Shown piece by piece: positions 17,616 through 29,586 of a stretch of DNA of 64,000 nt. Origin of the DNA: Metabacillus niabensis (GTDB lineage: Bacteria > Bacillota > Bacilli > Bacillales > Bacillaceae); NCBI RefSeq assembly GCF_020524345.1, contig NZ_JAIVLH010000003.1, positions 1-64,000 of the forward strand, read 5' to 3'. Numbering within the stretch: the stretch's first letter is position 1; each line of letters starts with the position of its first letter. The notes under the pieces are model-generated. The model saw only the letters and a list, made by a program, of their open reading frames with translations, did no database searches and was not told the DNA's origin. A program made the translations under genes and the position numbers.

Positions 17616-18497
17616 TTAAATATTTAATCCCTCTTTAATATTTAATCCTTCTCTTATAGACTTCAATGTTACTTCATTGGACCATTCCGGTTTATCCGGA
17701 TAAGCAAATACTGAATTTGTTACAATTCCATCAAACTTCATTTCTCTTAATTTTCGATAAAGTGCTTCAAAGTTTATTTCTCCTTCACCAGGGTTCAAGT
17801 GTTGATGAATCGTTACGTTCGCATTTGGAGGATTTACAATATAACGCAGTCCGAATGCTGCTTTATGATTCAGAGTGTCGGCAATTAGGACGTGAGCAAG
17901 CAAACTACCCGCTTCTTCCAAATGTTTCTCTACATCGCCGATACCATCATCATAAAAGAAAGCATGTGCAACAGAATAGACTAACTTCATCCACTCTTTA
18001 TCAAATGCACGAATCATTCGAATAGCCTCTGTATTTAACTCAATAAAATCATTAGGATGGGATTGTAAATTAAGGTTAATTCCTTCTTTTTCAAAAAGCG
18101 GCATGAGCTCTTCCATTGATTTAACAAAAGCTCCTTCACTTTCCACCGGCCGGCTTTTGTCTCCGGCAAATTCACTGTTCATTAAATCTACTCCTAAATC
18201 AGAAGTGATCTCAATACAGCGCTTCCAATTCCTCACTGCAGCTTGACGTTCTTCCTCATTCGGTGAAGACCATTGTTGTACAGGAAGGACAGAAGAGATT
18301 TTAACACCCGCATCTAAACAATATCTTTTTAAATCTTTAATCAACTGTCTATCAACCTTAGGATATTCATAAAACCAAATAAAATCTTTGCGCGGTGATA
18401 ACTCTACATATTCATATCCTAATCTGGCAACGGCATCAATTGTATCTTTTAAATTTGTATTATCACGATAATGTGATGGATCATAAGCCAATCGCAA
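17616..18497 (-). CDS. iolH: IolH-like sugar phosphate isomerase/epimerase (TIM barrel)
   Basis: Xylose-isomerase-like TIM barrel of the family found in Bacillus inositol operons as IolH; its exact reaction is not settled. Family features include YELSPRKDF (about 34-42), NSEFAGD, the metal-site region [10 protein letters not shown] and [10 protein letters not shown] near the C-terminus. The start is probably TTG at 18497, nine bases after GGAG, since homologues begin (M)RLA; the ATG at 18506 sits too close to the ribosome site. The last 12 residues are a tandem repeat ([12 protein letters not shown]) from an 18-base DNA duplication. It follows iolA by 135 bases and is likely cotranscribed. 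Confidence 0.8.
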   Translation of the reverse strand: MRLAYDPSHYRDNTNLKDTIDAVARLGYEYVELSPRKDFIWFYEYPKVDRQLIKDLKRYCLDAGVKISSVLPVQQWSSPNEEERQAAVRNWKRCIEITSDLGVDLMNSEFAGDKSRPVESEGAFVKSMEELMPLFEKEGINLNLQSHPNDFIELNTEAIRMIRAFDKEWMKLVYSVAHAFFYDDGIGDVEKHLEEAGSLLAHVLIADTLNHKAAFGLRYIVNPPNANVTIHQHLNPGEGEINFEALYRKLREMKFDGIVTNSVFAYPDKPEWSNEVTLKSIREGLNIKEGLNI

Positions 18498-18572
18498 TGG
18501 AAACATCTCCTTTTTATGTTGTTTTTATTTAACATTTATCTTCTCTTATTTAGTGGAAGTTTTGGATTTAGA

Positions 18573-18617
18573 GGAACAATCAACGAAATCGAATAGTGTA
18601 ATTCGTAGGATTGTTCC
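18573..18617 (-). other. Stem-loop between iolA and the iolH-like gene
   Basis: GGAACAATC pairs with GATTGTTCC across a 27-base loop. No T tract follows on the minus strand, so it is not a clear terminator; it could stabilise or process the iolA message. Confidence 0.35.
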
Positions 18618-18632
18618 ATCTAACCTTTTACA

Positions 18633-20093
18633 TTACCAGCGAGCTGTTACCATCTTTTTACGAGTATAGAATTCTACACCGTCTGTTCCATTTGCATGCA
18701 GATCTCCGTAGAATGATTTCTTCCAACCAGAGAATGGAAAGAACGCCATCGGTGCAGGAACACCTAAGTTAACACCTAGCATACCTGCATCTATTGTTTC
18801 ACGGAATTGTCGTACATGACTGCCGTTCGTTGTGTAAATACATGCGCCATTTGCAAAATCAGATTTATTCGTTAAAGCAATTGCTTCATCTAATGTGTTT
18901 ACACGAACGACTGATAATACAGGAGCAAAGATTTCTTCCTTCCAAATGGTCATTTCAGTATTAACATGGTCAAAAATGGTAGGTCCTACAAAGTAACCCT
19001 CTCCAGAAGCTTGAGCATCTTTGCGTCCATCACGTACTAAAGTAGCTCCTTCTTTTTCTCCAAGTTCAATGTATCTCTCTGTTCTTTCTTTATGTGAATC
19101 ACGGATAACCGGTCCAAGGAAAACTCCTTCATCTAATCCATTTCCGATTGTAATATTATTTACTGCTTCCAGTAATTTTTCCATAAATGGATCTGCAACT
19201 TCTCCAACTGCAACGACAACTGCAGCAGCCATACATCTTTCTCCAGCTGATCCATATGCAGCGTTCATGATTTGGTTAACAGCACCATCTAAATCTGCAT
19301 CTGGCATAACGATTGAGTGATTTTTTGCACCAGCAAGAGCTTGAACACGTTTGCCATGATTTGAAGCAGTTTTATAAACATATTCTGCAACTGGTTGAGA
19401 ACCAACAAATGAAATCCCCTTCACTTGAGGGTGTTCCAACAAACCATTTACAACATCATGTGCACCGTGAACAATGTTTAAAACGCCATCTGGTAAACCG
19501 GCTTCTGTAAATAATTCAGCAAGGCGATTTGCAAGTAATGGTGTACGCTCGGAAGGCTTTAATATGAAAGTATTTCCACAAGCAATTGCTAATGGGAACA
19601 TCCAACAAGGTACCATCATAGGAAAGTTAAATGGTGAAATTCCCCCGATCACACCGATTGGATAGCGGTACATTCCTGATTCAACATTTGTTGCAATATC
19701 AGGAAGCTGTTTTCCCATCATTAAAGTAGGAGCACCTGCAGCAAACTCAACACATTCAATCCCACGTTGCACTTCACCGTATGCTTCGTTATAGCTTTTA
19801 CCATTTTCCAAGGTTACTAAGCGGGCTAATTCATCCCAATTCTCTACAAGTAATTGTTGGTATTTAAAAAGCACTCTTGCTCTGCGAGGTACTGCCGTTG
19901 TGCTCCAAGTTTTAAACGCTTCTGCCGCTACTTCAACCGCATGGTCCAAGTCCTCACGACTAGAAAGGGGTACATTTGCTAATGTTTCACCAGTTGCCGG
20001 ATTTGGAACAACTTCTGTTTTTCCGGAATTAGATTCTATCCATTTACCACCAATATAGTTTCTTAAATTTTGAACTGTTACTGTGTTTGACAT
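18633..20093 (-). CDS. iolA: Methylmalonate-semialdehyde dehydrogenase (CoA-acylating)
   Basis: Last step of inositol catabolism: oxidises malonate semialdehyde to acetyl-CoA and CO2 with NAD and CoA; the same enzyme serves valine breakdown. An aldehyde dehydrogenase of 486 residues with [16 protein letters not shown], the NAD-binding KPSERTP, the [12 protein letters not shown] region and the catalytic Cys in GERCMAAA. Start ATG 20093, ten bases after GGAGG; a TTG six bases earlier is less well placed. It is transcribed apart from iolB-J, behind the LacI-type regulator gene, with palindromic operator candidates in its upstream gap. Confidence 0.95.
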   Translation of the reverse strand: MSNTVTVQNLRNYIGGKWIESNSGKTEVVPNPATGETLANVPLSSREDLDHAVEVAAEAFKTWSTTAVPRRARVLFKYQQLLVENWDELARLVTLENGKSYNEAYGEVQRGIECVEFAAGAPTLMMGKQLPDIATNVESGMYRYPIGVIGGISPFNFPMMVPCWMFPLAIACGNTFILKPSERTPLLANRLAELFTEAGLPDGVLNIVHGAHDVVNGLLEHPQVKGISFVGSQPVAEYVYKTASNHGKRVQALAGAKNHSIVMPDADLDGAVNQIMNAAYGSAGERCMAAAVVVAVGEVADPFMEKLLEAVNNITIGNGLDEGVFLGPVIRDSHKERTERYIELGEKEGATLVRDGRKDAQASGEGYFVGPTIFDHVNTEMTIWKEEIFAPVLSVVRVNTLDEAIALTNKSDFANGACIYTTNGSHVRQFRETIDAGMLGVNLGVPAPMAFFPFSGWKKSFYGDLHANGTDGVEFYTRKKMVTARW

Positions 20094-20219
20094 AATCAAT
20101 ACTCCTCCCTTTTTAACAATCTATCATTACACTACTTTAATCGTTTTCATTTTCTTTAACTGGCAAATTAGTAAAGATCATGAAAAGTAGTAGCAAGTTC
20201 ACATAATCAACCTATTGAA

Positions 20220-20233
20220 TGAAATCGATTTCA
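20220..20233. promoter_or_regulatory. LacI-type operator candidate upstream of iolA (perfect palindrome)
   Basis: TGAAATCGATTTCA is a perfect 14-base palindrome with a central CG, the usual form of LacI-family operators. It lies 127 bases before iolA. The same sequence occurs upstream of iolB. Confidence 0.65.
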
Positions 20234-20427
20234 ATGATATCTCCGAAATAATCTTTCTACAAGACTTATTCTAAATGAAAAACGAAACTTTGTAAACGCT
20301 TTTCTAATATTCTCTACATTAAAAATCTTTAAATATTACAAGGTTTTCAAAGGTTTATATGATGAAATAACAAATTATTAATCTTATATTACATATATTC
20401 ATTTTCATTTTTATTTAGAGAATTATT

Positions 20428-20441
20428 TGAAATCGATTACA
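20428..20441. promoter_or_regulatory. Second LacI-type operator candidate upstream of iolA
   Basis: TGAAATCGATTACA, one mismatch from the perfect palindrome, 208 bases from the first site and downstream of the LacI-type gene. Confidence 0.5.
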
Positions 20442-20537
20442 TTAACTATATATTCTAAAAACAACTATTTTAGTACGTATATTCTAACTTTTCCGCCAAG
20501 GAATGAAGAAACTAACATCATCCATTCCATGGCTTTC

Positions 20538-21530
20538 CTAATTTTTCACCGATGATTCTCTGATAATCAGTTCATCTTTCATAACAAATTTTTTCTTTTG
20601 AAGAGATTCACCATTGATTAATTTCAATAATAGCTCCATTGCTTTTTTTCCTATTTCGTACTTCGGCTGATTAATTGTCGTTAAATTTGGCTCAATTACG
20701 GAAGACATTTTTATATTATCAAACCCAACAATCGCCACATCTTCCGGTACTGACAAATAACTATCTTTCACAGCTTTTATTGCGCCCATTGCCATTTCAT
20801 CATTAAAAGCAAAAACAGCCGAAGGCGGGGTTTCTAAGGCTAGTAATTTCAACATTTGATGATAGCCTGATTCAAAGGTAAAGTCGCCTTCCTGAATATA
20901 TGCTGAATCAATTTCCAAATCATGACTCATCATTGCTTGTTGAAAACCTCTTAATCGATCCCTGCTTAGGATTACATTTATAGGTCCTGTAATATGAGCA
21001 ATTTTTGTATGTCCCTGCTGAATTAAATGTTCTGTCGCTTTTCTCGCACTACTAATGTTATCAATTGAAACGGTGGGAACATTTAACCCATCCATATATT
21101 CGCACGCCAAAACCATTGGAAAATGCTCAGCTATTTCCTCCAGTTGGGTTTTATCTTGTCTGGCCGTTAATAGGACCATTCCATCCGCTTGTTTTTGCAG
21201 TAATAAATTAATATATTCTTGTTCTCTTTCAGTATCGTTTTCAGTATCTCCTAAAATAACCTGGTAGCCATTTTGAACAGCGACATGTTCAATTCCCCGT
21301 AAAACCTTCGAGAAGAAAGCGCTTGTAATATCAGGCACGACGACAAGTATAATTTTCGTTTCCTTCGTTCTAAACTGCCTTGCAACAATATGGGGCTTAT
21401 AATTTACTTTATTGATAACCTCCATCACTTTTTCCCTAGTTTCTTTGCTGACTAAATCAGGATTGCTTAACACTCTGGAAACTGTTGCAGGCGATACATT
21501 GGCTAATTTTGCAACATCACTCATTTTCAT
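20538..21530 (-). CDS. LacI-family transcriptional regulator in the inositol cluster
   Basis: A 330-residue LacI-family regulator. The N-terminal helix-turn-helix MSDVAKLANVSPATVSRVLS is followed by the hinge helix (about 48-60, HIVARQFRTK) and a periplasmic-binding-like effector domain. Start ATG 21530, eight bases after GGTGAG. It lies between iolJ and iolA, an arrangement not found in the B. subtilis iol operon, where IolR (DeoR family) is the only dedicated repressor. Four TGAAATCGATTTCA-like palindromes before iolB and iolA are its most likely targets. The effector is unknown; an inositol derivative is plausible. Confidence 0.92.
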   Translation of the reverse strand: MKMSDVAKLANVSPATVSRVLSNPDLVSKETREKVMEVINKVNYKPHIVARQFRTKETKIILVVVPDITSAFFSKVLRGIEHVAVQNGYQVILGDTENDTEREQEYINLLLQKQADGMVLLTARQDKTQLEEIAEHFPMVLACEYMDGLNVPTVSIDNISSARKATEHLIQQGHTKIAHITGPINVILSRDRLRGFQQAMMSHDLEIDSAYIQEGDFTFESGYHQMLKLLALETPPSAVFAFNDEMAMGAIKAVKDSYLSVPEDVAIVGFDNIKMSSVIEPNLTTINQPKYEIGKKAMELLLKLINGESLQKKKFVMKDELIIRESSVKN

Positions 21531-21916
21531 TTATTTCACTCACCTTCAGTTGACACCATGAAGCAGAAATAGTATCTAAACTCCACACTCGTTTTCATTC
21601 ATTTATTCTATATATCGTTTATAAAGAACTTTTAGAAATAGGGCAATTCCAAACTATTTTAACACGTGAAAGAAATAAATACGATTTTTTCATATGTTAA
21701 GTAAGAAATGAAAAAAGTGAAAGGATGGAAATACAAACTACTTTATCAATGAACAAAAAGCAACGTTCTAACGGGCAATCTAAGGCATTGTTGAACTTTA
21801 ACAGAAATGCATCTTTTATGTGAACTCATTCTTGCAGGTTAAGTGATTTTTTTGCAACCCTTAATTCACTGCCTCTTTTGATAGAAGGCTCCTTAAAGCA
21901 CGATCTTCGTCTCTTG
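21531..21916. other. Gap between the LacI-type regulator and iolJ
   Basis: About 390 AT-rich bases holding the promoter region of the regulator gene. I see no gene, no ATCGAT palindrome and no convincing terminator after iolJ. Confidence 0.5.
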
Positions 21917-22792
21917 TTAAAAACTCACAGCAATCGCTATTGCTTTTCTACTTGATTGAAATTCTCTCATTTTCCCCTTAACAGTATTAACTATAGCTTC
22001 TTTACCTGGAGTTGTAATAGCGCGTTGGTCATATAATTCCAAGTCACTATTTAATTTCTCTCGCACCGCTTTTGTCCATGCTTGTAGACACTCTGTATTT
22101 ACGTTAATTTTTGCATGGCCTAATTCTATTGCTTTTCTAATCTGGTAGTCTGGTATTCCCGAACCACCATGCAGGACAAGTGGTATGCCCGTTAGTTCGG
22201 ATATTTGTTTCATTTCATTAAAGCCAAGTTTCGGCTCACCTTGGTAAGGACCATGAACAGATCCTAGTGCAGCAGCAAGCGCGTCTACCCCTGCTTGTTC
22301 AACAAGTCGAACACACTCGTTTGGATCAGCATATTTCACACCGCCAATAAGGCCATCTTCCATTCCACCAACCGTTCCAACTTCTGCTTCAACAGAAGCA
22401 TTTTTAGAATGTGCATATTCGACAACTTGCTTTGTCATTTGAATATTTTGATCAATTGAGAAGTGTGATCCGTCTATCATAACGGATGTAAAGCCGGCAT
22501 CAATCGCTTGTTTACATCTATTGACAGATAACCCGTGATCAAGGTGTAACGCTACAGGAACTGTAATGTTCATTTCTTCTATTAGAGCTCTTACCATCGC
22601 AGAAATGGTTTTAAATCCTCCTAAGTCATCCACCAGCCGATCTGAGGCTGCTACAATGACCGGCGATTGTTCCTCTTCTGCAGCCTGAAGGATTGCTTGA
22701 GCCCATTGTAAACTATTTATATTAAATTGACCGACAGCATACTTCCCTTCTTTTGCCTTTAGAAGCATTTTCTTCATCGGGACTAAAGTCAC
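21917..22792 (-). CDS. iolJ: 6-phospho-5-dehydro-2-deoxy-D-gluconate aldolase
   Basis: Class II (zinc) aldolase of the fructose-bisphosphate aldolase family that splits DKG-phosphate into dihydroxyacetone phosphate and malonate semialdehyde. Zinc and substrate motifs are present: [25 protein letters not shown] and VLHGGSGIP. Start is GTG 22792, eight bases after GGAGG, giving an N-terminus that lines up with B. subtilis IolJ; the GTG at 22801 lies inside the ribosome site. Last gene of the long iol operon, 33 bases after iolI. Confidence 0.93.
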   Translation of the reverse strand: MTLVPMKKMLLKAKEGKYAVGQFNINSLQWAQAILQAAEEEQSPVIVAASDRLVDDLGGFKTISAMVRALIEEMNITVPVALHLDHGLSVNRCKQAIDAGFTSVMIDGSHFSIDQNIQMTKQVVEYAHSKNASVEAEVGTVGGMEDGLIGGVKYADPNECVRLVEQAGVDALAAALGSVHGPYQGEPKLGFNEMKQISELTGIPLVLHGGSGIPDYQIRKAIELGHAKINVNTECLQAWTKAVREKLNSDLELYDQRAITTPGKEAIVNTVKGKMREFQSSRKAIAIAVSF

Positions 22793-22825
22793 TGCATACA
22801 CCTCCTTAGCTATGTTTAAAATTCC

Positions 22826-23677
22826 TTACTTAGAGGCAATTTCAACATTATAGTAGTTAGTAATAACTTCCAATGTAGTTTCTTTCGCTGTTTTAATTGC
22901 TTCTTCTGCATTTAATTGATAGTACTCCGGTCTAAAGATTTCTACTGATGCCGGACCTGAGTAACCTTTATCTTTTAAAATGCCCAAAATACTTTCTAAA
23001 TCAATTACACCTAATCCCGGCCACACACGATCTTCATCTGTTAAGAAACCGATTGGAAAATCCTCTGTATCATCAATATGGAAGATAAATATTTTAGAAC
23101 CGTCAGCATTTTTAAGATCTTCCAGTTGTGATCCCATCGCATGGAAGTGGAACGCATCTAAAACTAATCCAACATTTTTGCGATCAACCGCTTCCACAAT
23201 ATCATAGGCTTGACCGAATGTATTCACTGTACATTGAGGATGACCGACAAATTCCAGTGCAATGTTAACACCATACGGTTCTGCTAGTTCTGACAATTCT
23301 TTTAACACTTCTACACAACTATCTTTAATATCTGTTTTCAAGATTTTCTCTTGTGTTACAAGTGGAACAGCTACGATATATTGAGCACCAATTGCTCCTG
23401 CTACTTCCAACATGTTTTTAAATTCAGCAATAGTTTCCTTAAGCCCTGCTTCATCGCGATTGTTAAAGAAAACAAGTGCATTTAGCGCCAGAGGCTTGAT
23501 GTGGTTTGATTTAAAGAAATTAGCTAAATCATCAATCGAATGGTCTTGAAGATATTCTGGTAATTTATCCATTGTGCGAATCTCAATAAAATCATATCCA
23601 TGTTTTTCACAATACTCTAAGTCTTTTACAAGGTTTGAATTTTCTAATGTTGTTGCCTGATTAAAACATAGTTTCAT
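22826..23677 (-). CDS. iolI: Inosose isomerase
   Basis: TIM-barrel isomerase converting 2-keto-myo-inositol to 1-keto-D-chiro-inositol. The sequence follows B. subtilis IolI almost throughout: MKLCFNQATTLENSNL at the start, KPLALNALVFFNNRDE, ALEFVGHPQCTVNTF and FHIDDTEDFPIGFLTDEDRV, with metal-ligand residues in the Glu-His-Asp positions of these strings. Length 283 is normal. Start ATG 23677 after AAGGAG. It lies between iolG and iolJ with gaps of about 20 and 33 bases. Confidence 0.95.
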   Translation of the reverse strand: MKLCFNQATTLENSNLVKDLEYCEKHGYDFIEIRTMDKLPEYLQDHSIDDLANFFKSNHIKPLALNALVFFNNRDEAGLKETIAEFKNMLEVAGAIGAQYIVAVPLVTQEKILKTDIKDSCVEVLKELSELAEPYGVNIALEFVGHPQCTVNTFGQAYDIVEAVDRKNVGLVLDAFHFHAMGSQLEDLKNADGSKIFIFHIDDTEDFPIGFLTDEDRVWPGLGVIDLESILGILKDKGYSGPASVEIFRPEYYQLNAEEAIKTAKETTLEVITNYYNVEIASK

Positions 23678-23697
23678 CGCTCATCTCTCCTTAAAAA

Positions 23698-24738
<1,041 letters not shown>

Positions 24739-24821
24739 CTATTCCTCCTAAACATTTTATTTAATCTCTCTTGGCTCATACAAATAAAGGCAGTAGAGTC
24801 ATGTAACCTCTATGCCCCTGC

Positions 24822-24850
24822 AAAAACTAACGTTCATAAAGTTAGTTTTT
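24822..24850 (-). terminator. Intrinsic terminator between iolE and iolG
   Basis: AAAAACTAAC pairs perfectly with GTTAGTTTTT over a 9-base loop and the stem ends in a T tract on the minus strand. It begins 7 bases after the iolE stop and 87 bases before iolG, inside an otherwise tightly packed operon. Confidence 0.65.
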
Positions 24851-24856
24851 AACGAT

Positions 24857-25753
24857 TTAGTCCTTTGTTTTTAGGAGCTTTTCATCAATATATTTTCTTG
24901 TAAGCAAAGCATATTCTAAAGGGTGAGCTATGGCTGGATCTTGTTCTGCTTCAATGACGATCCATCCTTTATAATTGTGATCAAGCAAGAATTGATAGAC
25001 CTCTGTGAAATCAATACATCCATCTCCAGGAACAGTAAACATTCCATTTAAAAATGACTGTAAAAATGATCTCCCATTTTCTTTACATTGATGTAGTACT
25101 TCTTGTCGTGAATCTTTAAAGTGAACGTGTTTGATACGATCAATGTGCTTAATCAAAAGCGACATATAATCCCCATCTGAAACGTAAATATGACCGGTAT
25201 CATAAAGTAAATGAACATGATTAGAGTCTGTGTTCTCCATAAGACGATTAATTTCTTCTAAAGTTTGCACTCCTGTCCCCATATGGTGATGGAAAACAAG
25301 TTTAAGATTATACTGTTCTGCTATTTTTCCAAGCTCATTTAACCCGACGCATAAAACATCCCACTCTTCATCAGTAAAGTATGGCTTTTCTCCAAACACA
25401 TTCATTTCAGTTCCTTGAATACTGTATGTCTGTTCTGACACTACAGCCACACTGGCATTCACTTCTTGAAGATATGCACAATGCTGATGAAATTCTTTTG
25501 AAGCTTCTTCAAGACCGTCTCGAATAATAAAGCTACTAAACCATTTACCTGCAATTTTTAAATTTCGTAGATTAAGCTCTTTATTTAAAATTTTTGGCTC
25601 CGGGAAAAATCCGCCAACCTCTGTTCCTTGAAACCCTGCAACAACAATATCACTTAACAGATGTGATAACGTATTTTCCTTCCCAATTTCCGGTATATCA
25701 TCGTTTCTCCAACCAATGGGAGCAATTCCCCAAAGAATATCTTGATTACTCAT
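24857..25753 (-). CDS. iolE: Inosose dehydratase (2-keto-myo-inositol dehydratase)
   Basis: Dehydrates 2-keto-myo-inositol to 3D-trihydroxycyclohexane-1,2-dione. A 298-residue TIM-barrel with the characteristic opening [19 protein letters not shown] and later [20 protein letters not shown] and HVHFKD metal-site strings. The start is ATG 25753 after GAGGTGAG; a longer open frame upstream overlaps iolD and has no ribosome site. It begins 13 bases after iolD and is followed by the hairpin at 24822-24850. Confidence 0.95.
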   Translation of the reverse strand: MSNQDILWGIAPIGWRNDDIPEIGKENTLSHLLSDIVVAGFQGTEVGGFFPEPKILNKELNLRNLKIAGKWFSSFIIRDGLEEASKEFHQHCAYLQEVNASVAVVSEQTYSIQGTEMNVFGEKPYFTDEEWDVLCVGLNELGKIAEQYNLKLVFHHHMGTGVQTLEEINRLMENTDSNHVHLLYDTGHIYVSDGDYMSLLIKHIDRIKHVHFKDSRQEVLHQCKENGRSFLQSFLNGMFTVPGDGCIDFTEVYQFLLDHNYKGWIVIEAEQDPAIAHPLEYALLTRKYIDEKLLKTKD

Positions 25754-25766
25754 GAGCTCACCTCTA

Positions 25767-27680
25767 TTAATATTGCTTTGCATTTTGTAGTTTTTGTTGT
25801 TTTGTCTCATATGACTTTTGGACACCTTCTTCAGCAGAAACTTCTGGTACACCCAAATTCCACCAGCTGCCATCATACCCATCTGTCATCGTTTTTGGTA
25901 GCACTTTCATTTCAATTAATGTTGATCTATCTTGATTTTTAGCATCCTCAAGAGCTGATTTTAATTCCTCAACTGTGTTTGCACGGTATGCCTTTGCTCC
26001 ATATCCTTCAGCTACTTTTGCATAATCAATGTTCATAATTTGGTTATCATCTGTTCTGAATTCACAGAAATAGCTACCATTTCCGAAATCCATTTGTAAA
26101 TTATTAATACATCCGTAACCTGAGTTATCAAACAGAAGAATATTAATTTTCTTCTTGTATTGAATTGCTGTAATAAATTCAGAATGTAGCATAAGAAAGC
26201 TTCCATCTCCAACAATTGTGTATACTTCCTTATCCGGCTCAGCAAGCTTTAAACCCAATGTACCGGAAACCTCATAACCCATACAAGAATAACCGTACTC
26301 CAGGTGATACGTATTTGGTACCTCGGCATGCCATAGTCGTTGAAGATCACCAGGTAATGATCCTGCAGCACAGATGATAATACTGTCCGGATCAATTGTT
26401 TCATTGATTGTAAGCAATGCAGTTGTCTGCGGTAATTCAGTGTTTAATGCATCTGCATATTCATTTAATAATTCTTGTGAGAAATGATTTTTTATTTCCG
26501 GATCAAAATTTTCTCTAGTAAATGTCACCTTGCTTAATCTATCACGTTCAACTAACCATTCTTCTTGCAACTCATCTATATAGGTGCCGAATTCACTCTT
26601 ATATCCTTCCAACATAGGGATTAAGGCTTCAATTGAAGACTTAGCGTCTGCCACGACTGGAAAGGCATCTAATTTGTATGCTTGCATACGACTAACATTT
26701 ATGTTTAAGAAGTTAGTTGTTTCAAAGTTAAAAATTGTCTTAGAGGATGTGGCGAAATCTGTAAATCTTGTACCGATACCAATAATGAGATCCGCTTCTT
26801 GTGCCGCTTTATTTGCTGCTGAAGTTCCGGTAATACCTAGTCCTCCAAGGTTGTTTTTAAATGTAGATTCAACAGCTGATTTACCAGCCTGTGTTTCAAC
26901 TAATGGAATATTATATCTTTCTGAAATTTCGATGAGAGCTTCTCTTGCTTCTGAATACTTTGCTCCTCCACCAACAACAATCACCGGTTTTTTGCTTGCT
27001 TTAATTAGCTTGACTGCCCCCTCTAATTCACGTTGGTTAGGGAGACGTCGGTCAATATAATGTACTCGTTTTTCAAAGAACTTTACATCATAATCATATG
27101 CTTCCCCTTCTATATCCTGGGAAATACAGATGGTAGCCGGACCCGCCTTTGCTGGATCTGTCATCACTTCAAATGCACGAATTAAGCTTGACATTAACTG
27201 TTCTGGCCGTGTAATTCGATCCCAATATCGGGATAACGGCTGAAGAGCATCATTTGTTGTTATCGCAATACTATGTTCCTGCTCTACCTGTTGTAAAACC
27301 GGATCAGGTTGGCGCGTTGCATATGTGTCTGCAGGAAGTAAAAGAATCGGAATATTATTCGCAAGTGCTGTACCTGCAGCCGTAACTAAGTTTGCGGAAC
27401 CTGGACCACTTGAAGTTGTAACCGCATATATTTTTTTTCTGAGCATCTGTTTGCTGTAAGCAATTGCCGCGTGTGCCATTCCTTGTTCGTTTTTACCTTG
27501 AATTATTTTTAAGTTTCCGGGATTTTGTTCAAGTGCCTCTCCAAAACCCAAAACATTTCCATGTCCAAAGATGTTAAAAATTCCTTCAACAAAAGGCTGT
27601 TCTTCACCATCAATTGAAACATATTGTTGCTGTATAAATTTAACCAAAGCTTGCGCTGTTGTTAATCGAATTGTGTCCAT
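25767..27680 (-). CDS. iolD: 3D-(3,5/4)-trihydroxycyclohexane-1,2-dione acylhydrolase
   Basis: Thiamine-diphosphate enzyme that opens the inositol ring to give 5-deoxy-glucuronate. Three-domain acetolactate-synthase fold in 637 residues: N-terminal pyrimidine domain with [16 protein letters not shown], central domain (about 210-350) and C-terminal domain with the thiamine-diphosphate motif [13 protein letters not shown] and, later, [11 protein letters not shown]. Start ATG 27680 after GAGGTG. Spacing of 15 bases to iolC and 13 to iolE supports one transcript. Confidence 0.95.
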   Translation of the reverse strand: MDTIRLTTAQALVKFIQQQYVSIDGEEQPFVEGIFNIFGHGNVLGFGEALEQNPGNLKIIQGKNEQGMAHAAIAYSKQMLRKKIYAVTTSSGPGSANLVTAAGTALANNIPILLLPADTYATRQPDPVLQQVEQEHSIAITTNDALQPLSRYWDRITRPEQLMSSLIRAFEVMTDPAKAGPATICISQDIEGEAYDYDVKFFEKRVHYIDRRLPNQRELEGAVKLIKASKKPVIVVGGGAKYSEAREALIEISERYNIPLVETQAGKSAVESTFKNNLGGLGITGTSAANKAAQEADLIIGIGTRFTDFATSSKTIFNFETTNFLNINVSRMQAYKLDAFPVVADAKSSIEALIPMLEGYKSEFGTYIDELQEEWLVERDRLSKVTFTRENFDPEIKNHFSQELLNEYADALNTELPQTTALLTINETIDPDSIIICAAGSLPGDLQRLWHAEVPNTYHLEYGYSCMGYEVSGTLGLKLAEPDKEVYTIVGDGSFLMLHSEFITAIQYKKKINILLFDNSGYGCINNLQMDFGNGSYFCEFRTDDNQIMNIDYAKVAEGYGAKAYRANTVEELKSALEDAKNQDRSTLIEMKVLPKTMTDGYDGSWWNLGVPEVSAEEGVQKSYETKQQKLQNAKQY

Positions 27681-27695
27681 CTTTTTTCACCTCTA

Positions 27696-28694
27696 TCAAA
27701 CAGATATTGTTTCATTTTTATCAATTAATGCCTCAATTTCTTCTACTGTCGGCATTGCTTCTGATGAGCTATGTTTACTTACAACGATGGATGCTGATGC
27801 ACTTCCATATTTTAGTGCTGTTTCAATATCTTTCCCGGAAATTAGTGCGAAAAGAAAAGCTGAAGCATAGGAATCTCCGGCACCAAATGTTTTTAAAACC
27901 TTTGTTTTGTATGCTTTTCCTCTAAATGTTTCACCTGACTTTGTATATGCATAAGACCCTTCCACACCATGTTTAATAACGACTAATTCAGGAAAATGAT
28001 TAAATAAGTACGTAACAGTATCCTCGTTTTTACCTTCTGTTGTTCTGTTTTCAAGGGCATCATATTCATCACGAGTTCCAATGACAACGTCTGATTGCTC
28101 TGCAACAAAGGAGTAATATACAGCTGTTTCCTCTTGGTTTTCCCATGAATATGGACGGTAGTCTAATTCAAAAATGACTTTAACACCATTCTTTTTAGCC
28201 AAACTAACAGCCTTAATAACAGCTTCACGAGACGGACTCTTAGAGAGTGCAGTACCTGATACAAGTAAAACTTTTGACCTTTTAATGTAGTCCTCATTCA
28301 CCTCTGCTGGAGTTAAATAAAGATCTGCAACATCTTGACGGTACATAAGGATGCTGCATTCTTCAGGACTTTTAATTTCTGTAAACGCCAATCCAGTTTT
28401 ATGTCCTTCTTGATCGACAACAAAATTCGTCGTATCAACCCTTGCATTTCTCATATATTTTTCAATAAAACGACCGTGCTGGTCATCAGCAAGCTTTCCA
28501 ATAAAACCTACTTTCAACCCGAGCTTTGCACTGCCAATCGCTATGTTTGCAGGAGATCCACCAACATACTTTGAGAATGTCATTGTCTCTTCCATTGGGC
28601 GGTTATACTCAACAGCATTTAAATCAATACACGCACGGCCAATTGCGATAATATCGAACTCTTTATCTGTATTAAAATTCACTTTCATGTCCAT
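27696..28694 (-). CDS. iolC: 5-dehydro-2-deoxygluconokinase
   Basis: PfkB-family kinase that phosphorylates 2-deoxy-5-keto-gluconate. Both family signatures are present: GGSPANIAIGSAKLG in the N-terminal part and TFGAGDSYASAFL with the catalytic Asp. The best start is ATG 28694, five bases after AAAGGAG, giving 332 residues; an ATG two codons later is possible, while the frame extending to 28727 overlaps iolB and has no ribosome site. Gap to iolB is 14 bases. Confidence 0.94.
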   Translation of the reverse strand: MDMKVNFNTDKEFDIIAIGRACIDLNAVEYNRPMEETMTFSKYVGGSPANIAIGSAKLGLKVGFIGKLADDQHGRFIEKYMRNARVDTTNFVVDQEGHKTGLAFTEIKSPEECSILMYRQDVADLYLTPAEVNEDYIKRSKVLLVSGTALSKSPSREAVIKAVSLAKKNGVKVIFELDYRPYSWENQEETAVYYSFVAEQSDVVIGTRDEYDALENRTTEGKNEDTVTYLFNHFPELVVIKHGVEGSYAYTKSGETFRGKAYKTKVLKTFGAGDSYASAFLFALISGKDIETALKYGSASASIVVSKHSSSEAMPTVEEIEALIDKNETISV

Positions 28695-28708
28695 CACATC
28701 TCCTTTTG

Positions 28709-29524
28709 TTATCGTTTTAAAATCCATTCATGGTCAGGATCATTATGAAACTTCCAAACTCGTGTAGGACCTGCCATTATATTTAAGTAGTAAGACGTAT
28801 ATCCTTCAGGAACTCCAACTGGATGATAACCAACAGGTACAATGACCGTGTCACTATTTTCTACTGTCATTGTTTCATCTATTGAGCGATCATCTGTGTA
28901 AACCCGTTGGAACACAAAGCCCTGCGGTGGATCCATTTCATGGTAATATGTTTCTTCCAAAAATGATTCCTCAGGCAAATTATCCTGATCATGCTTATGA
29001 GGAGGATAACTGGACCAGTTACCACTTTCTGTAAACACCTCTACAACTAGTAAACTATTTGCTGAAGGATCAGAATCAGGCAGAATATTATGAACCATTC
29101 GTTTATTATTACCTGCGCCTCTATGCTCCACACCAATATCTGCAGCACTGATGAGTTTTGTTGGTAATTGTTTATTTGAAGGTGAATAACATAAAGCAAC
29201 TCTCGCCTGACTAACGGCCTCAATGTCAAAGGTTTTATCATTTGAAACATAAACACTGTCAGTTGGTTTCTTTTCAAAAACTGATTCACGCGTTCCAATT
29301 TGATCAAATAATACTTCCTGATCACTTACATTGATTTGTCCTGTTACAGCCACAATACAACATTCTTGTTTTCCTAACGTTTCTGTATATTTTGCCCCAG
29401 GTACCAGGTCAATCATCTTAAAGCCAACATACTCTAATGTTGAATTAACAGATGTCACCTCATGTACAAGAGTAATACCCTTTGCCAACTCCTTTAGCAC
29501 TGGTTTACGCAGTAATCTACTCAT
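28709..29524 (-). CDS. iolB: 5-deoxy-glucuronate isomerase
   Basis: Cupin-fold isomerase converting 5-deoxy-glucuronate to 2-deoxy-5-keto-gluconate. The metal-binding cupin strings SSYPPHKHDQDN and EETYYHEMDPPQGF are visible, as is VGYHPVGVPEGY near the C-terminus. 271 residues, normal size. Start ATG 29524, seven bases after GGAGG. First gene of the iolBCDE-G-I-J operon; its upstream gap carries two operator candidates and a promoter overlapped by a cre box. Confidence 0.95.
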   Translation of the reverse strand: MSRLLRKPVLKELAKGITLVHEVTSVNSTLEYVGFKMIDLVPGAKYTETLGKQECCIVAVTGQINVSDQEVLFDQIGTRESVFEKKPTDSVYVSNDKTFDIEAVSQARVALCYSPSNKQLPTKLISAADIGVEHRGAGNNKRMVHNILPDSDPSANSLLVVEVFTESGNWSSYPPHKHDQDNLPEESFLEETYYHEMDPPQGFVFQRVYTDDRSIDETMTVENSDTVIVPVGYHPVGVPEGYTSYYLNIMAGPTRVWKFHNDPDHEWILKR

Positions 29525-29586
29525 TCATGATCCTCCTTATTTGATAATGTATTTATGAATATTTTACATCTATCTGCTGATCTTAC

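Larger units (their letters stand above)
20094..20537. other. Regulatory gap upstream of iolA
   Basis: About 440 AT-rich bases with two ATCGAT-centred operator candidates (20220 and 20428) and a weak cre-like string TGTAAACGCTTTTC at 20291-20304. No gene is visible. Confidence 0.6.

Noticed and set aside
26584-27060. 158-codon plus-strand ORF inside iolD
   Set aside because: It lies fully antisense to a strongly conserved enzyme gene, has no ribosome site and resembles no protein; a shadow of the iolD codons.
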